From Saprospiraceae bacterium (lineage in GTDB: Bacteria; Bacteroidota; Bacteroidia; Chitinophagales; Saprospiraceae): a stretch of 39,587 nucleotides of DNA. Positions within the stretch are counted from its first letter, which is position 1; each line of letters opens with the position of its first letter. This document shows positions 5,927 to 16,069 of this stretch, in pieces. The notes beneath the pieces were generated by a model. That model saw only the letters and a list, made by a program, of their open reading frames with translations. It had not been told where the DNA came from and ran no database searches. The position numbers and the translations under genes were made by a program. Location of the stretch: NCBI GenBank assembly GCA_028282725.1, contig JANQHF010000007.1, forward strand, positions 1 to 39,587, read 5' to 3'.

Positions 5927-8900
5927 ATGTTCCGAATTTCCAGATCATTGAGCATTATTTTTATAGCGTACCTATTCGTTGCGTCCTGTACCACGCCTGC
6001 ACCTGTCGAACTGAAAATCAAAGTAATGGATCCTGCGGAGACAGCTTCCTTGTCGCAAGAAATCAGAAGCAAAGTGGCTGCCGAACTGGATTCAGGACTC
6101 ACCTTGAAACTTTGGGGTGTAGATTCCCTCGTAGCCGATCCCATCGCATTGGATTTGGATCATAAGGGTCGCGTCTATATTACCAGGACCAATCGACAGA
6201 CCAATAGCGAATTCGATATCAGGAATCATCGTGACTGGGAAATCAATTCCATTCGACTGCAGTCACCTGCAGAAAGAGCCGAATTTTTAAAATTGGAACT
6301 GTCGCCGGATAGTAGCGATGTAAATGACTGGTTTACAGACCTGAACGGCGATAGTATCAGGGACTGGAGAGACCTTTTGGTTGAAAAGGAACAGATCTAC
6401 CGATTAGACGATACAAACGGGGACGGTGTTGCCGATAGAAGCATGGTGATTGCAGAAGGCTTCAATGGGATCAATACGGATCCTGCAGGTGCCCTTGAAA
6501 TATTTGAAGACAATGTATTCATGGGAGCGGGTCCGGATATGTGGAGACTGCGCGATATCGATGGAGACGGGTACACTGAAAAAGTGGAATCTATCAGCCA
6601 TGGATTTGCTGTACACATTGGATTTGGAGCACATGGAATGTCCGGTGCGGAAATGGGTCCGGATGGCAGATTGTACTGGGGTATTGGCGATATTGGCTTT
6701 AATGGTAAAGGACCTGATGGAAAGGAATGGAAATACCCCAATCGCGGAGTAATTGTCCGGTCTGAATTAGATGGCAGCAATTTCGAGGTATTTGCCATGG
6801 GATTGAGAAATACCCATGAGTTTGTTTTTGATCAATATGCCAACCTTATCAGTGAAGACAACGATGGTGACCATCCCGGAGAAAGTGAGCGTCTGGTATA
6901 CGTCGTGGAGGGTTCGGACACTGGCTGGAGAATCAACTGGCAATTCGGGAAGTATAATGATCCAAAAAATAACCGGTACAAGGTTTGGATGGATGAAAGA
7001 CTCAATGTGCCCAGGTGGGAAGGTCAGGCAGCGCACATTACACCATGTATTCGAAATTATGTAAACGGTCCTACCGGGATGCTGTATAACCCGGGGACAG
7101 CCCTCGGACCGGATTGGAAAGACTATTTCTTTATCGTTGAATTCGTAGGCACTCCGGGCAGATCGGGTATTCACGCGTTCAAGCTAAAACCAGAAGGAGC
7201 CACCTTTGTCTTTGATAGTGACAAAAAAATATTGGGAGGTGTCTTGCCTACCGGGATCGACTGGGGTCCGGATGGAGCCATGTATGTCGCAGATTGGATC
7301 GAAGGATGGGGAACCAAGGATTATGGACGAATTTGGAAGCTGGATGATGAAGCTGGTGCCAACTGGAGATTAAGACAATCCACAGCCCGGTGGATGGCGG
7401 CGGATTATTCGTCATTGACGCTTGAAGAACTTGAAGACCTTCTGCATCATGAGGATATGCGCATTCGGCAAAAATCACAATTTGAACTGGTTAAGAGAGG
7501 TGACGAAGGCCATAAAATTTTCACGCAAACACTGGCAAATTCCGATAACCAACTCGCAAGAATTCACTCGATTTGGGGAATGGCACAAATGGCCCGTACA
7601 CAAGAGATGTCTTTCGCCAGTCCCATTGTCCAATACCTTCAGGATGAGGATGCAGAGATCAAAGCGCAAGCTGCCAAATGGCTGGGCGACATTAGATATT
7701 CAAAGGCTGGTGACGCGATTATTCCATTGTTGGCGGACGATCAACCCAGGGTTCGCTTTTTTGCGGCAGAAGCTTTAGGAAGGATGCAACATTCCGCAGC
7801 TTCGGATGAGATCATCAAAATGTTGATCGCAAATGACGATCAGGATGCCTACTTGCGACATGCCGGAAGTCTTGCCCTTGCGAGATTTGACAATGCTGAT
7901 CTCCTGGTTAGTCTTCAGGATCATACTTCCCGAGCCTTGCGTCTTGCCTCAGTAGTGGCATTAAGAAGAATGGAGCATCCGGGTGTTGCGTCATATCTTG
8001 ATGATTCGGATGTTGCCATTGTGCGCGATGCGGCGCGCGCCATTAATGACGACTGGTCTATTCCTGATGCACTTGATGAATTGGCTGCAATCCTGAATGA
8101 GACTCCACTTGAGGATGAAGTGATCATCAGACGCTCAATAAATGCAAATCTAAGAGTAGGAAGTGATGAATGTATTGAAAGGTTGATCACCTACGCAAGC
8201 AATAAAGAGAATCCGGATCAACTCAGGATGGAAGCTCTTTCCACCTTGGAGCATTGGGAACATCCATCTGTCCTGGACAGGGTCGATGGAAGATATCGTG
8301 GAGAAATCAAAAGAAATTTATCCTCTGTAAAGTCGAACTTCTCCCCGGCCATCATGGCATTAATGAAAGAAGACAAAAGCGGTATTCAAAAAGGGGCCAT
8401 CCAGATTGCGGGACAATGGAAACTCCAGGAAGCCCAACCGATCATCAGGGATTTCATCAGGAACGGGGAATATGGTAGTATCCGGGAAGCTTCTGTCCTG
8501 GCGCTCGTAAACATAAAAGATGATCAATTGGTGGAATATTTAAAGATTGCATTGGATGACCCAATATTGACAGTGCGGAATACGGCATTACGAGCGAGCC
8601 TTGCCACCAAAATCAGCGATGAGGATAAATTATCCTTGCTTCGCAATGTGATCTTCGAAAAACCCTTCAAAGAACGTCAGTCCGCCATCGCTTCACTCCC
8701 GGATCTTCCTACGACCATTACGCGCTCAACGTTCGAGGAATTGATAAAACATTGGGAGGCCAATGAATTGGTTCCTGAAATTCGTCTGGATGTATCCGAA
8801 GCCATTGAAGCAACCGGAGATCCGGCACTTGCTGAAGCCATAGCGTCCGTTCGAAAGACCATGTCTGAAGGCTCGGTGATGGATATTTATGGAGATTGTC

Positions 8901-9337
8901 TTACGGGAGGCGATCCGCGAAAGGGAAGTACCATACTATGGCGACATACGGGGGCACAATGTATGCGATGTCATGTGGTTCATGATTATGGCGGGATTGC
9001 AGGACCTGAGCTTACACACATTGCAGACCTACTGACTCCCGAACAATTATTGGAGTCGTTGGTGGATCCGAATGCCCGAATTGCTCCGGGATACGGCATG
9101 GTGTCTTTGATCTTAAATGATGATTCGGAAGTTGATGGAATGCTTATCCGGCAATCTGATGATCAATTGACGCTGAGGGATGCTGATAACAACGAGATAG
9201 AAGTAGCCATCGCCGATATTGCTGAGCGAATAGATGGGGTATCGGGAATGTTGGATATGAAAAATATTCTCACCAAAAAGGAAATCCGGGATATGGTGGC
9301 CTATCTGAAAACTTTAAAAGGCCCTCCGAGTTCCTGA
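5927..9337 (+). CDS. Large heme-binding beta-propeller/HEAT lipoprotein (PVC-type dehydrogenase-like)
   Basis: The open frame begins at 5888, but I place the start at the ATG at 5927, which opens a lipoprotein leader (MFRISRSLSIIFIAYLFVASC); the protein is then 1136 residues. Residues about 45-460 form a beta-propeller of the membrane-bound dehydrogenase-like type, with repeated Asp-rich loops such as DTNGDGVADRS and DIDGDGYTEK, and WGPDGAMYVADWIEGWG near its end. About 480-970 is a HEAT-repeat solenoid (LLADDQPRVRFFAAEALGRM and similar). The C-terminal part has one c-type heme site, CMRCH at about 1012-1016, followed by GPELTHIADLLTPEQLLESL and a MKNILTKKEIRDMVAYL ending, as in the heme-binding domain described from Planctomycetes and Verrucomicrobia. 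It probably acts at the cell surface or in the periplasm as a one-electron-carrying dehydrogenase; substrate unknown. Confidence 0.88.
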   Translation: MFRISRSLSIIFIAYLFVASCTTPAPVELKIKVMDPAETASLSQEIRSKVAAELDSGLTLKLWGVDSLVADPIALDLDHKGRVYITRTNRQTNSEFDIRNHRDWEINSIRLQSPAERAEFLKLELSPDSSDVNDWFTDLNGDSIRDWRDLLVEKEQIYRLDDTNGDGVADRSMVIAEGFNGINTDPAGALEIFEDNVFMGAGPDMWRLRDIDGDGYTEKVESISHGFAVHIGFGAHGMSGAEMGPDGRLYWGIGDIGFNGKGPDGKEWKYPNRGVIVRSELDGSNFEVFAMGLRNTHEFVFDQYANLISEDNDGDHPGESERLVYVVEGSDTGWRINWQFGKYNDPKNNRYKVWMDERLNVPRWEGQAAHITPCIRNYVNGPTGMLYNPGTALGPDWKDYFFIVEFVGTPGRSGIHAFKLKPEGATFVFDSDKKILGGVLPTGIDWGPDGAMYVADWIEGWGTKDYGRIWKLDDEAGANWRLRQSTARWMAADYSSLTLEELEDLLHHEDMRIRQKSQFELVKRGDEGHKIFTQTLANSDNQLARIHSIWGMAQMARTQEMSFASPIVQYLQDEDAEIKAQAAKWLGDIRYSKAGDAIIPLLADDQPRVRFFAAEALGRMQHSAASDEIIKMLIANDDQDAYLRHAGSLALARFDNADLLVSLQDHTSRALRLASVVALRRMEHPGVASYLDDSDVAIVRDAARAINDDWSIPDALDELAAILNETPLEDEVIIRRSINANLRVGSDECIERLITYASNKENPDQLRMEALSTLEHWEHPSVLDRVDGRYRGEIKRNLSSVKSNFSPAIMALMKEDKSGIQKGAIQIAGQWKLQEAQPIIRDFIRNGEYGSIREASVLALVNIKDDQLVEYLKIALDDPILTVRNTALRASLATKISDEDKLSLLRNVIFEKPFKERQSAIASLPDLPTTITRSTFEELIKHWEANELVPEIRLDVSEAIEATGDPALAEAIASVRKTMSEGSVMDIYGDCLTGGDPRKGSTILWRHTGAQCMRCHVVHDYGGIAGPELTHIADLLTPEQLLESLVDPNARIAPGYGMVSLILNDDSEVDGMLIRQSDDQLTLRDADNNEIEVAIADIAERIDGVSGMLDMKNILTKKEIRDMVAYLKTLKGPPSS

Positions 9338-9352
9338 TTAGACCGGACGGAC

Positions 9353-10045
9353 TCAGAGGTATTGGTTGAGAATATTCCAAACGTTCTCCCTGACCACTTT
9401 CTGGCCCTCTGCATTGGGATGTTTGCCATCTCCAATGTCCATTCCTTCTTTTCCCTGTAAACCATCCAGTAAGAATGGTATGAGTCCGGCATTGTAATCA
9501 TTGGCTACATCGGCAAAAATCTTCCTGAAACTCCGCATATAATCCTGTCCCATATTGGGAGGTGCTTCCATTCCAGCTACAATCAAGTTGGCTTCCGGAT
9601 TCTTTTCCTTTACTACATCCAGAATTCCCCTAAGATTTTTTTCAGTTTCTTCAAGGCTTAATCCGCGTAGCATATCATTCGCGCCAAGCTCTAACACGAA
9701 GATATCAATTGGACGGTTCAATACCCATTCGATTCTACCCAGTCCTCCTGAAGATGTTTCACCACTTAATCCCGCATTGATGACCTCATACATTAAATTC
9801 ATGGAATCAATCCGGTCTTGTATCAGCGAGGGATAGGATTCTTCTTCTTCCAGACCCAATCCTGCCGTTAGACTATCACCAAAGAATAGTATGGATTTCT
9901 TTTTTATTTCTTCCGTCTGATTTGAGGCCATTGTTTCTCTTTTCTCCGAAGGTTCTGCAGTGGATTTGGGAGCCTTAGCGGGACTATTATTACAAGAACT
10001 GCAAATGGCAAAGGATATAATTATGATGAATGTTATTCTGGACAC
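9353..10045 (-). CDS. tesA: SGNH-family esterase/thioesterase I-like lipoprotein
   Basis: A 230-residue SGNH hydrolase of the TesA/arylesterase group, which cleaves acyl esters and thioesters. All four blocks are present: FFGDSLTAGLGL with the nucleophile Ser58, NAGLSGETSSGG (Gly block, 90-101), ELGANDML with Asn123, and DGKHPN with Asp206 and His209. The leader ends in ICSSC, a lipoprotein box with Cys18, and is followed by a polar linker of about 30 residues, so unlike periplasmic E. coli TesA this enzyme should be membrane-anchored. It is divergent from ybbA-ybbP across 192 bp, the same neighbourhood as tesA in E. coli. The 15-bp gap to the convergent heme lipoprotein gene leaves little room for a terminator. 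Confidence 0.87.
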   Translation of the reverse strand: MSRITFIIIISFAICSSCNNSPAKAPKSTAEPSEKRETMASNQTEEIKKKSILFFGDSLTAGLGLEEEESYPSLIQDRIDSMNLMYEVINAGLSGETSSGGLGRIEWVLNRPIDIFVLELGANDMLRGLSLEETEKNLRGILDVVKEKNPEANLIVAGMEAPPNMGQDYMRSFRKIFADVANDYNAGLIPFLLDGLQGKEGMDIGDGKHPNAEGQKVVRENVWNILNQYL

Positions 10046-10195
10046 TTTTAGAGCAGCTTTATTGTCAAAACGTGAATTTCAGATCGTTTGTTTGATTTTT
10101 GTGAAATATGGGATAAATGTAACGGATATAGACAGAACCCTGTAATTAGTCGACGTTCATGTCAATGTATTAAAACCCAATCGTTTTATAGATGT

Positions 10196-10203
10196 TACAT
10201 TTG
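10196..10203 (+). promoter_or_regulatory. Putative promoter -7 box for ybbA
   Basis: TACATTTG is an exact TAnnTTTG match 35 bp before the ybbA ATG. I see no good TTG at -33, so this rests on the -7 box and position. Confidence 0.45.
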
Positions 10204-10237
10204 TGCGATTCAATGTTTTACTTACCAGTAATTAAGG

Positions 10238-10951
10238 ATGCAAGACATATTACGCGTACGAGACGTGTCGAAGACATTCATTAGCGGTAGTCGGGAACTC
10301 ACGGTTTTGTCCGAGGTAAATTTCACAATTAAAGAAGGTGGGATCGTTGCCATCGTCGGACCCTCGGGTAGTGGAAAGACGACGCTACTGGGCCTTTGTG
10401 CCGGACTCGACAGACCCACTACCGGCGAGATATTCATCTTCGACCAAAAGATCAGTCATTTGGATGAAGACGAAAAGGCTGCAGTCAGAAACCAGTACGT
10501 TGGGTTCATCTTTCAGAATTTTCAGTTGATTCCTACATTGACTGCCCTTGAAAATGTAATGGTGCCGCTTGAACTGCAAGGGAATTCTAAAATCGCAAGA
10601 AGTCGCTCCAGAGAATTGCTCGATCGGGTAGGACTTGGAGATCGCATGACTCATTATCCCAGCCAACTTTCAGGCGGTGAACAACAACGCGTATCAATTG
10701 CCAGGGCGTTTTCAAATACTCCTAGATTGCTCTTTGCGGATGAACCAACGGGAAACCTTGATGGAGATACAGGTGACAATATTGAAAATCTCCTATTTGA
10801 GCTCAACCAGGAACAAGGCACTACATTGGTCATTGTCACCCATGATTTGGAATTAGCACAACAGACCAATCGCATTATTCGTCTTAAAAGTGGAAAGATA
10901 ATTTCTGATCAACTTACACTGGTACATGGCTCGTCCAGCATTCATCATTAA
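10238..10951 (+). CDS. ybbA: ABC transporter ATP-binding protein, YbbA/LolD type
   Basis: A 237-residue ATPase of the MacB/LolD/YbbA class, which powers extraction of lipids or lipoproteins from membranes (mechanotransmission, not classic transport). Walker A is GPSGSGKTT (41-49), the signature LSGGEQQ (144-150), Walker B LLFADEPTGNLD (164-175), with the H-loop in VIVTHDLELA. The permease gene begins 26 bp before this one ends. The pairing with a large FtsX permease and a divergent tesA points to YbbA over LolD or MacB. Confidence 0.9.
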   Translation: MQDILRVRDVSKTFISGSRELTVLSEVNFTIKEGGIVAIVGPSGSGKTTLLGLCAGLDRPTTGEIFIFDQKISHLDEDEKAAVRNQYVGFIFQNFQLIPTLTALENVMVPLELQGNSKIARSRSRELLDRVGLGDRMTHYPSQLSGGEQQRVSIARAFSNTPRLLFADEPTGNLDGDTGDNIENLLFELNQEQGTTLVIVTHDLELAQQTNRIIRLKSGKIISDQLTLVHGSSSIHH

Positions 10952-13457
10952 GACTGCCCTAAGGGACAGCAGAAAAGACATTGGGAAATTGGTCATGTTT
11001 ATGGCCTCAATCGTCCTGGGAATTGCCGCACTGGTAGCCATCAATTCCTTTAACTACAATCTGGTCAGCGATATAGACAAGCAGGCCGCCACCTTGCTGG
11101 GAGCCGACATCGTCATTTCGGAAAATAAACCCATACCTGAAGAATTATTGACTATTGCGGATTCTCTTCCCGGAGAGAAAGCTTCGCAAATGCAGTTATT
11201 CTCGATGTCCTACCTGCCCTCTGTGGACGAAACCCAATTCGTCAATATCAGAGCTTTGGAAGGTGGATTTCCTTTCTATGGAATTCTAAAGACAGATCCT
11301 CCGGAGGCCAGTGATCTGTTTCGGAATTCAAAATCCGTGTTGGTGGATGATGGGATGATGATACAATACGAACTGGGAGTTGGTGATTCGATAAAGCTTG
11401 GCCAGGCGACCTTTGAAATTGCCGGAAGATTGCAAAGTGCATTTGGCAGTTCGGCCATAGGCGGGACTTTTGCACCTGCTGTATATATGTCAAAGGATCA
11501 TTTGACATCCACGGAACTGGTGCAACCGGGTAGTCTGGTGGACTATCAGTACTTCTACAAGACACCGGATTCATTTGATGCAGATGAATGGAAGTCCCGG
11601 AAGCGAAAGAAATTCAGGGATGAGAGTGTGCGGATCGAAACCATTGAGGATCGCAAAGAAAATTTAGAAGAAGCATTTTCCAATTTAAACTCATTCCTCA
11701 ATATAGTGGCCCTTGTCTCATTGCTGTTGGGTTGTATTGGAGTCGCGAGCAGTGTGTTGATCTATATAAAGACAAAAATCCCATCCATTGCCGTTTTCAG
11801 ATGCCTGGGAATGAAGGCAAATCAATCATTTGCGATATACTTTTTCCAAATCTTCATCCTTGGGGCAATTGGTGTGTTGGTTGGAGCAGGGCTGGGCGCC
11901 TTGATCCAGGTATATTTGCCCATCCTGTTTAAAGACTTTCTGCCGTATGAAGTGCATATGGCCTTCTCAGGAAAGGCATTTGCAGAAGGAATTGCTGTAG
12001 GTTTGATCATTACGACCTTATTTGCCCTGGGACCGCTCCTGGGTGTCAGGGATGTAAGTCCATTGCAGACGCTACGTGTATCATCGGAAGGGAATATTCG
12101 GAAATGGAGTCCCTGGAAAATATTAGTCTATGCGGCAATAGTGATCAGCATCTTCTTCTTCCTGATGAGATTGACCGGAAGCTGGAGGGATGGTGCGGTG
12201 ATGACCGGCGGCTTATTTATTGCTTTCCTTGTACTGGTGGCTGTTGCCAAATTAATTACCTGGTCCATCAGGAAGTTTTTTCCGACGGGGTGGAGCTATG
12301 TATTCAGACAAGGATTGTCCAATTTGTACCGGCCCAATAACCAGACTCAGACTCTATTGCTATCCATTGGTTTGGGCACTTCGGTATTGACCATGCTTTT
12401 TATCATCCAGGGATTATTATTGAAGAATGTAGCTTCCATGGAAGCTGGAAATCAACCCAATACGATCCTCTATGGTATCGAACGGGATCAAAAAGATGCG
12501 CTGGCAGATCTGACCCGAAAGTTTGATTTGCCGATCATTCAGCAGGTCCCGATCGTGACGATGGCCCTGGCCGGGTGGCAAGGAAAATCGAAAAAAGAAT
12601 GGATGGCTGATACCTCGCGTACAGCCAGCAGATGGGCCATAAACCGTGAAGCCAGGGTTTCATTCAGAGATACACTCAGTCCTGATGAAACGCTACTTGA
12701 AGGGACATTCACCGGCCATGTCAAACCCGGGGACAGTGTATTTATATCATTGGCGGATAACTGGGCGCGAGCTATGGATGTCGGCATTGGTGATGAACTG
12801 GTCTGGAACGTCCAGGGAGCCATGCTCACTACCTATGTCGGTAGTATCAGGGAAATCAGTTTTAATTCGATGAATACCCGGTTTTTTGTCCTGTTTCCGA
12901 ATGGAGTCCTTGAAAATGCGCCACAATTCCAGGTCTTAGTGACTAAGTCACCGAATATCGAAACGACAGCCCGGTATCGAAGGGATGTCGTAAAAGCTTT
13001 TCCAAACGTTTCTGTCATCGACCTGGGTAGCATTCTCAGTGCATTAAATGATATCCTGACCAAGGTGAGTTATGTCATAAAGTTCATGGCAGGGTTCAGC
13101 ATATTGACAGGGCTCATTGTCCTGATCGCCTCCTTGTTATTGAGTAAATTCCAACGCGTCAAAGAAAGTGTGCTGTTGCGAACTATAGGAGCCAACAGAA
13201 GACAGATCTTTATGATCAATGCCACAGAATACATGATCCTGGGGGCCCTATCTGCTGCTACGGGAATTGTGCTTTCTTTAGTCGGAAGTTATTTCATGGC
13301 AACCCAACAGTTGGAACTGGATTTTAAGATCCAATGGTTACCTATTGTAGGTGTCTTCCTGTTTGTTGTAGGAATGACGGTCATCATTGGCCTGCTCAAT
13401 AGTCGGGAAGTGTTAAATAAATCACCCCTCGAAGTATTGAGAAAGGAAGTGGGATGA
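10926..13457 (+). CDS. ybbP: FtsX-type ABC transporter permease, YbbP-like
   Basis: An 843-residue inner-membrane permease, partner of the preceding ATPase. It has an N-terminal membrane helix (about 22-42), a large periplasmic part (about 43-245, starting SDIDKQAATLLGADIVIS as in YbbP), an FtsX block of three helices (about 250-372), further helices around 397-445 and 475-500, a second periplasmic part, and a C-terminal FtsX block of three helices (about 715-835) with the signature-like ESVLLRTIGANRRQIFMINATEY. This duplicated-FtsX layout is the YbbP form, with about ten helices. The transported molecule is not known; a link to lipid or thioester metabolism is suggested only by the tesA neighbour. 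Confidence 0.88.
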   Translation: MARPAFIIKTALRDSRKDIGKLVMFMASIVLGIAALVAINSFNYNLVSDIDKQAATLLGADIVISENKPIPEELLTIADSLPGEKASQMQLFSMSYLPSVDETQFVNIRALEGGFPFYGILKTDPPEASDLFRNSKSVLVDDGMMIQYELGVGDSIKLGQATFEIAGRLQSAFGSSAIGGTFAPAVYMSKDHLTSTELVQPGSLVDYQYFYKTPDSFDADEWKSRKRKKFRDESVRIETIEDRKENLEEAFSNLNSFLNIVALVSLLLGCIGVASSVLIYIKTKIPSIAVFRCLGMKANQSFAIYFFQIFILGAIGVLVGAGLGALIQVYLPILFKDFLPYEVHMAFSGKAFAEGIAVGLIITTLFALGPLLGVRDVSPLQTLRVSSEGNIRKWSPWKILVYAAIVISIFFFLMRLTGSWRDGAVMTGGLFIAFLVLVAVAKLITWSIRKFFPTGWSYVFRQGLSNLYRPNNQTQTLLLSIGLGTSVLTMLFIIQGLLLKNVASMEAGNQPNTILYGIERDQKDALADLTRKFDLPIIQQVPIVTMALAGWQGKSKKEWMADTSRTASRWAINREARVSFRDTLSPDETLLEGTFTGHVKPGDSVFISLADNWARAMDVGIGDELVWNVQGAMLTTYVGSIREISFNSMNTRFFVLFPNGVLENAPQFQVLVTKSPNIETTARYRRDVVKAFPNVSVIDLGSILSALNDILTKVSYVIKFMAGFSILTGLIVLIASLLLSKFQRVKESVLLRTIGANRRQIFMINATEYMILGALSAATGIVLSLVGSYFMATQQLELDFKIQWLPIVGVFLFVVGMTVIIGLLNSREVLNKSPLEVLRKEVG

Positions 13458-13786
13458 TGAGTCTGATCCAGAAGATTTGTCTTTCCTTTCCCGGGACAAC
13501 GGAGTCACCACATTTTCATAAGACCTCTTTTCGTGTCAAAAAGAAAATATTTGCAACTGTTGATACTGAGAAGTTGGATTTGGTAGTGAAACTTTCAATC
13601 GTAGACCAATCGGTATTTGCAGACATGCTTCCGGGTGTGGTATATCCTGTCCCGGGAAGGTGGGGCACTAAAGGATGGACTTGTGCGCAATACTCGAAGT
13701 TGGACGAGGAGGCACTCAGGGATTTGCTGAAGACAGCATATAAAGAGGTAGCTCCGTCAAAACTATCTGATCAGATCGGGAACTAA
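13454..13786 (+). CDS. MmcQ/YjbR family protein
   Basis: A 110-residue protein of the MmcQ/YjbR (CyaY-like fold) family; the molecular role of the family is poorly known. Typical marks are the opening CLSFPGTTESPHF, the SFRVKKKIFATVD strand pair, a KLSIVDQ strand, and GRWGTKGWTCAQYSKLDEEALRDLLKTAY. Its start overlaps the ybbP stop by 4 bp (ATGA), so it is translated with the transporter, though no functional link is known. The stop lies 1 bp from the end of the convergent DUF5916 gene. Confidence 0.85.
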   Translation: MMSLIQKICLSFPGTTESPHFHKTSFRVKKKIFATVDTEKLDLVVKLSIVDQSVFADMLPGVVYPVPGRWGTKGWTCAQYSKLDEEALRDLLKTAYKEVAPSKLSDQIGN

Positions 13787-13787
13787 T

Positions 13788-15998
13788 CTACTTGATCACA
13801 TCAAAGAGTTTGGAAAACTTCACGATAAGATTTCTATTGCGATAACTGTAGAAATCATCCTCCCGGGTCTCATTGTACACCACGTACAACCCTGTATTCG
13901 CTTGTTGTAGCCATCCAAACCTGATATTCGAAGACCACGTATCGATCACGCTGTTGTACTGGACCAAGCCTTGAATGAAAATATTAGGTGTAAAAGAGTA
14001 AGCGATCCTTGAGCGGAAGACATCGGTGGTGAAGTCACCATAGGGCAGCCTGATATCATTACGACTCAGACTCCACTCCGATGTAAATTTATCACCGATC
14101 CTGACCACGAGGCTTCCGGTATTGGCATATCGCTTCCCACCAAAAAATCCACCAAGTATGTGACGGGTCCTGATGGAGACCGGTTTGCTGGGATTGGTCC
14201 AGAATACGATCTGGGCCTCGGCATGATCATATGTTGCTGCAGGAATGGTTACACCTTTGGATATTTCAAATGGTGTGACGACCCCCTCTTTGGTGAAATT
14301 TATACCGGTATGCAGTTCTGTTCCGCTTTTGAATTCCCAATGATTATCTATGTGCAGGAAGCTGGTTTCCCAAAATCCTGTAAAATTCCAATAGCCTCGC
14401 CAGGAGATGTGCGGCCTGCTTTCCAGCAGGACATGGGATTCCGGGTATCTGTGTTTATAGAGTACAAGTGCTTCGACCTTTCGAAACGCTCTTCTGAATA
14501 AAAAACCGACCTCCGGGTTGAATCCTTCTCCCACTTCACTGTATCCCAGGAACGTGATCCATCGATCCCAATCATATGTGGCCTTCACTTGAAAAGAGTG
14601 ATCTCCTTCCGAAATACCCTCTGTACTGGTTTTGGCAAGGAAGCCGGTTATTTGTGCTTTTTTGCCGATGCCCCATTTCCCATCGACTGCGAAGGTGCTA
14701 TTGTCGCTGTCAACCTCTGCTCCCATACTGCTCCTGTTTACAAATAAGCCACCGATGTAGGATCTGGCATCCAACTGATGGTTGATCCTGGCAAGGGTAA
14801 AGGCATTTTTGTCAATGCCAAACTCACCTACTTCATCCGTATACATGTTCAAGAATCCGACATTGGTCATATTCATCCGTCCGCTGAGCCGGGCACCACC
14901 AATGATCGGGACTTGTCGTCCATTATCGGAGATTCCAATTCTACGGCTAAAAAACAAATCGATCTCACCCGGGCTTCCAACTGTGAACAAACCGGCGTTC
15001 TCGAGGAAGAAAGGGCGTTTTTCAGGGAAGAATAAGTTGAATCGGTCGAGATTCACTTGTTGGTCGTCTACTTCGACCTGGGCAAAATCGGTGTTGTATG
15101 TCAGGTCCAGGGTCATCGATGGCGTAACGCTGTATTTTAAGTCCACTCCAACTTCTCCATCTGTGCTGGGATCAACTACAGTTGCACCAGGATCATTGGA
15201 GGCATTCCAATCATGCCTGGCAAGCGCATAGGGGATCAACTTCAGGTTGCCGGGCTTTTTCAGATTTAGGCCTGTAAGATCTCCCGCCATAGAAAGGCGA
15301 TATAAATTGAAGTTGATCGGCAGAGAGGCCCAGTAGACCCGTTCATTGGACTTACGGATATTTCGCTGAAAGTTGATTCCCCAGGTCTTATTTTCACCAG
15401 GAGCAAACCGGATCGTCTTCAAGGGAATAGCAAATTCAGCGCTCCATCCCACATCATTGACTCTTGCCGCAACTTCCCATGATGCATCCCAGTTTATATT
15501 GAATCCACCTATCGTTCCACCTTGCTGTCTGTTGTTATTGAAGTTGCCAATACCCTCGTTATCCACCTGTGCATCATATTGTGTACCTATGGAATTGGTG
15601 CCAAAGACAAATCCATTTTGTCCATCGTGATATGTGTCCAAAATCATCAGGAAAGCATCCGTGGCCGCCATATCTCCGTCCCGCCGGGCATCGGTAACAA
15701 CGATACCCTCGGGATTGCTATCAAAACAAATGACGGATAAATAAAAGGTCTCATCGTCATACCCAATGCGGATTTCGGTATTCTCCGATGCAGGTTGGCC
15801 TTCATACGGCTGAACCTGTATCATTTTTCCGAATGGACCGATTCGTTGCCATATGGGATCATTCATTACTTCACCATCCAGGACCGGGGTCTGGTCCATA
15901 AAGTTGGCCTGCGTCACCGGTCTTTCCGCCAATTGCTGTCCATACGCACCAACTGAAATCAATATGACTAGCAGTAGTAGGTGACTGATTTTTTTCAT
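13788..15998 (-). CDS. DUF5916 family outer-membrane-type protein with CBM9-like domain
   Basis: The open frame extends to 16034, but the ATG at 15996-15998 starts a clear signal peptide (KKISHLLLLVILISVGAYGQ), giving 736 residues. The N-terminal 35-230 resembles the carbohydrate-binding family 9-like fold found at the front of DUF5916 proteins (TPVLDGEVMNDPIWQRIG, then DDETFYLSVICFDSNP and WEVAARVNDVGWSAEFAIPL). From about 290 on, alternating strands such as MTLDLTYNTDFAQVEVDDQQVNLDRF, FFPEKRPFFLENAGLF and a final NRNLIVKFSKLFD suggest an outer-membrane beta-barrel. The family is common in Bacteroidota and its function is unknown; sugar or peptide handling is a guess. Confidence 0.87.
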   Translation of the reverse strand: MKKISHLLLLVILISVGAYGQQLAERPVTQANFMDQTPVLDGEVMNDPIWQRIGPFGKMIQVQPYEGQPASENTEIRIGYDDETFYLSVICFDSNPEGIVVTDARRDGDMAATDAFLMILDTYHDGQNGFVFGTNSIGTQYDAQVDNEGIGNFNNNRQQGGTIGGFNINWDASWEVAARVNDVGWSAEFAIPLKTIRFAPGENKTWGINFQRNIRKSNERVYWASLPINFNLYRLSMAGDLTGLNLKKPGNLKLIPYALARHDWNASNDPGATVVDPSTDGEVGVDLKYSVTPSMTLDLTYNTDFAQVEVDDQQVNLDRFNLFFPEKRPFFLENAGLFTVGSPGEIDLFFSRRIGISDNGRQVPIIGGARLSGRMNMTNVGFLNMYTDEVGEFGIDKNAFTLARINHQLDARSYIGGLFVNRSSMGAEVDSDNSTFAVDGKWGIGKKAQITGFLAKTSTEGISEGDHSFQVKATYDWDRWITFLGYSEVGEGFNPEVGFLFRRAFRKVEALVLYKHRYPESHVLLESRPHISWRGYWNFTGFWETSFLHIDNHWEFKSGTELHTGINFTKEGVVTPFEISKGVTIPAATYDHAEAQIVFWTNPSKPVSIRTRHILGGFFGGKRYANTGSLVVRIGDKFTSEWSLSRNDIRLPYGDFTTDVFRSRIAYSFTPNIFIQGLVQYNSVIDTWSSNIRFGWLQQANTGLYVVYNETREDDFYSYRNRNLIVKFSKLFDVIK

Positions 15999-16069
15999 AG
16001 CAATAGTCTGTAAATGTACTTCGTCACCATGCATTGAAAGAAATTATTTTTGCCGCATATTGAAAAGAT

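Noticed and set aside
6397-8862. Several open frames on both strands within the large heme lipoprotein gene
   Set aside because: They are shadows of a long, well-supported coding frame and resemble no protein family.
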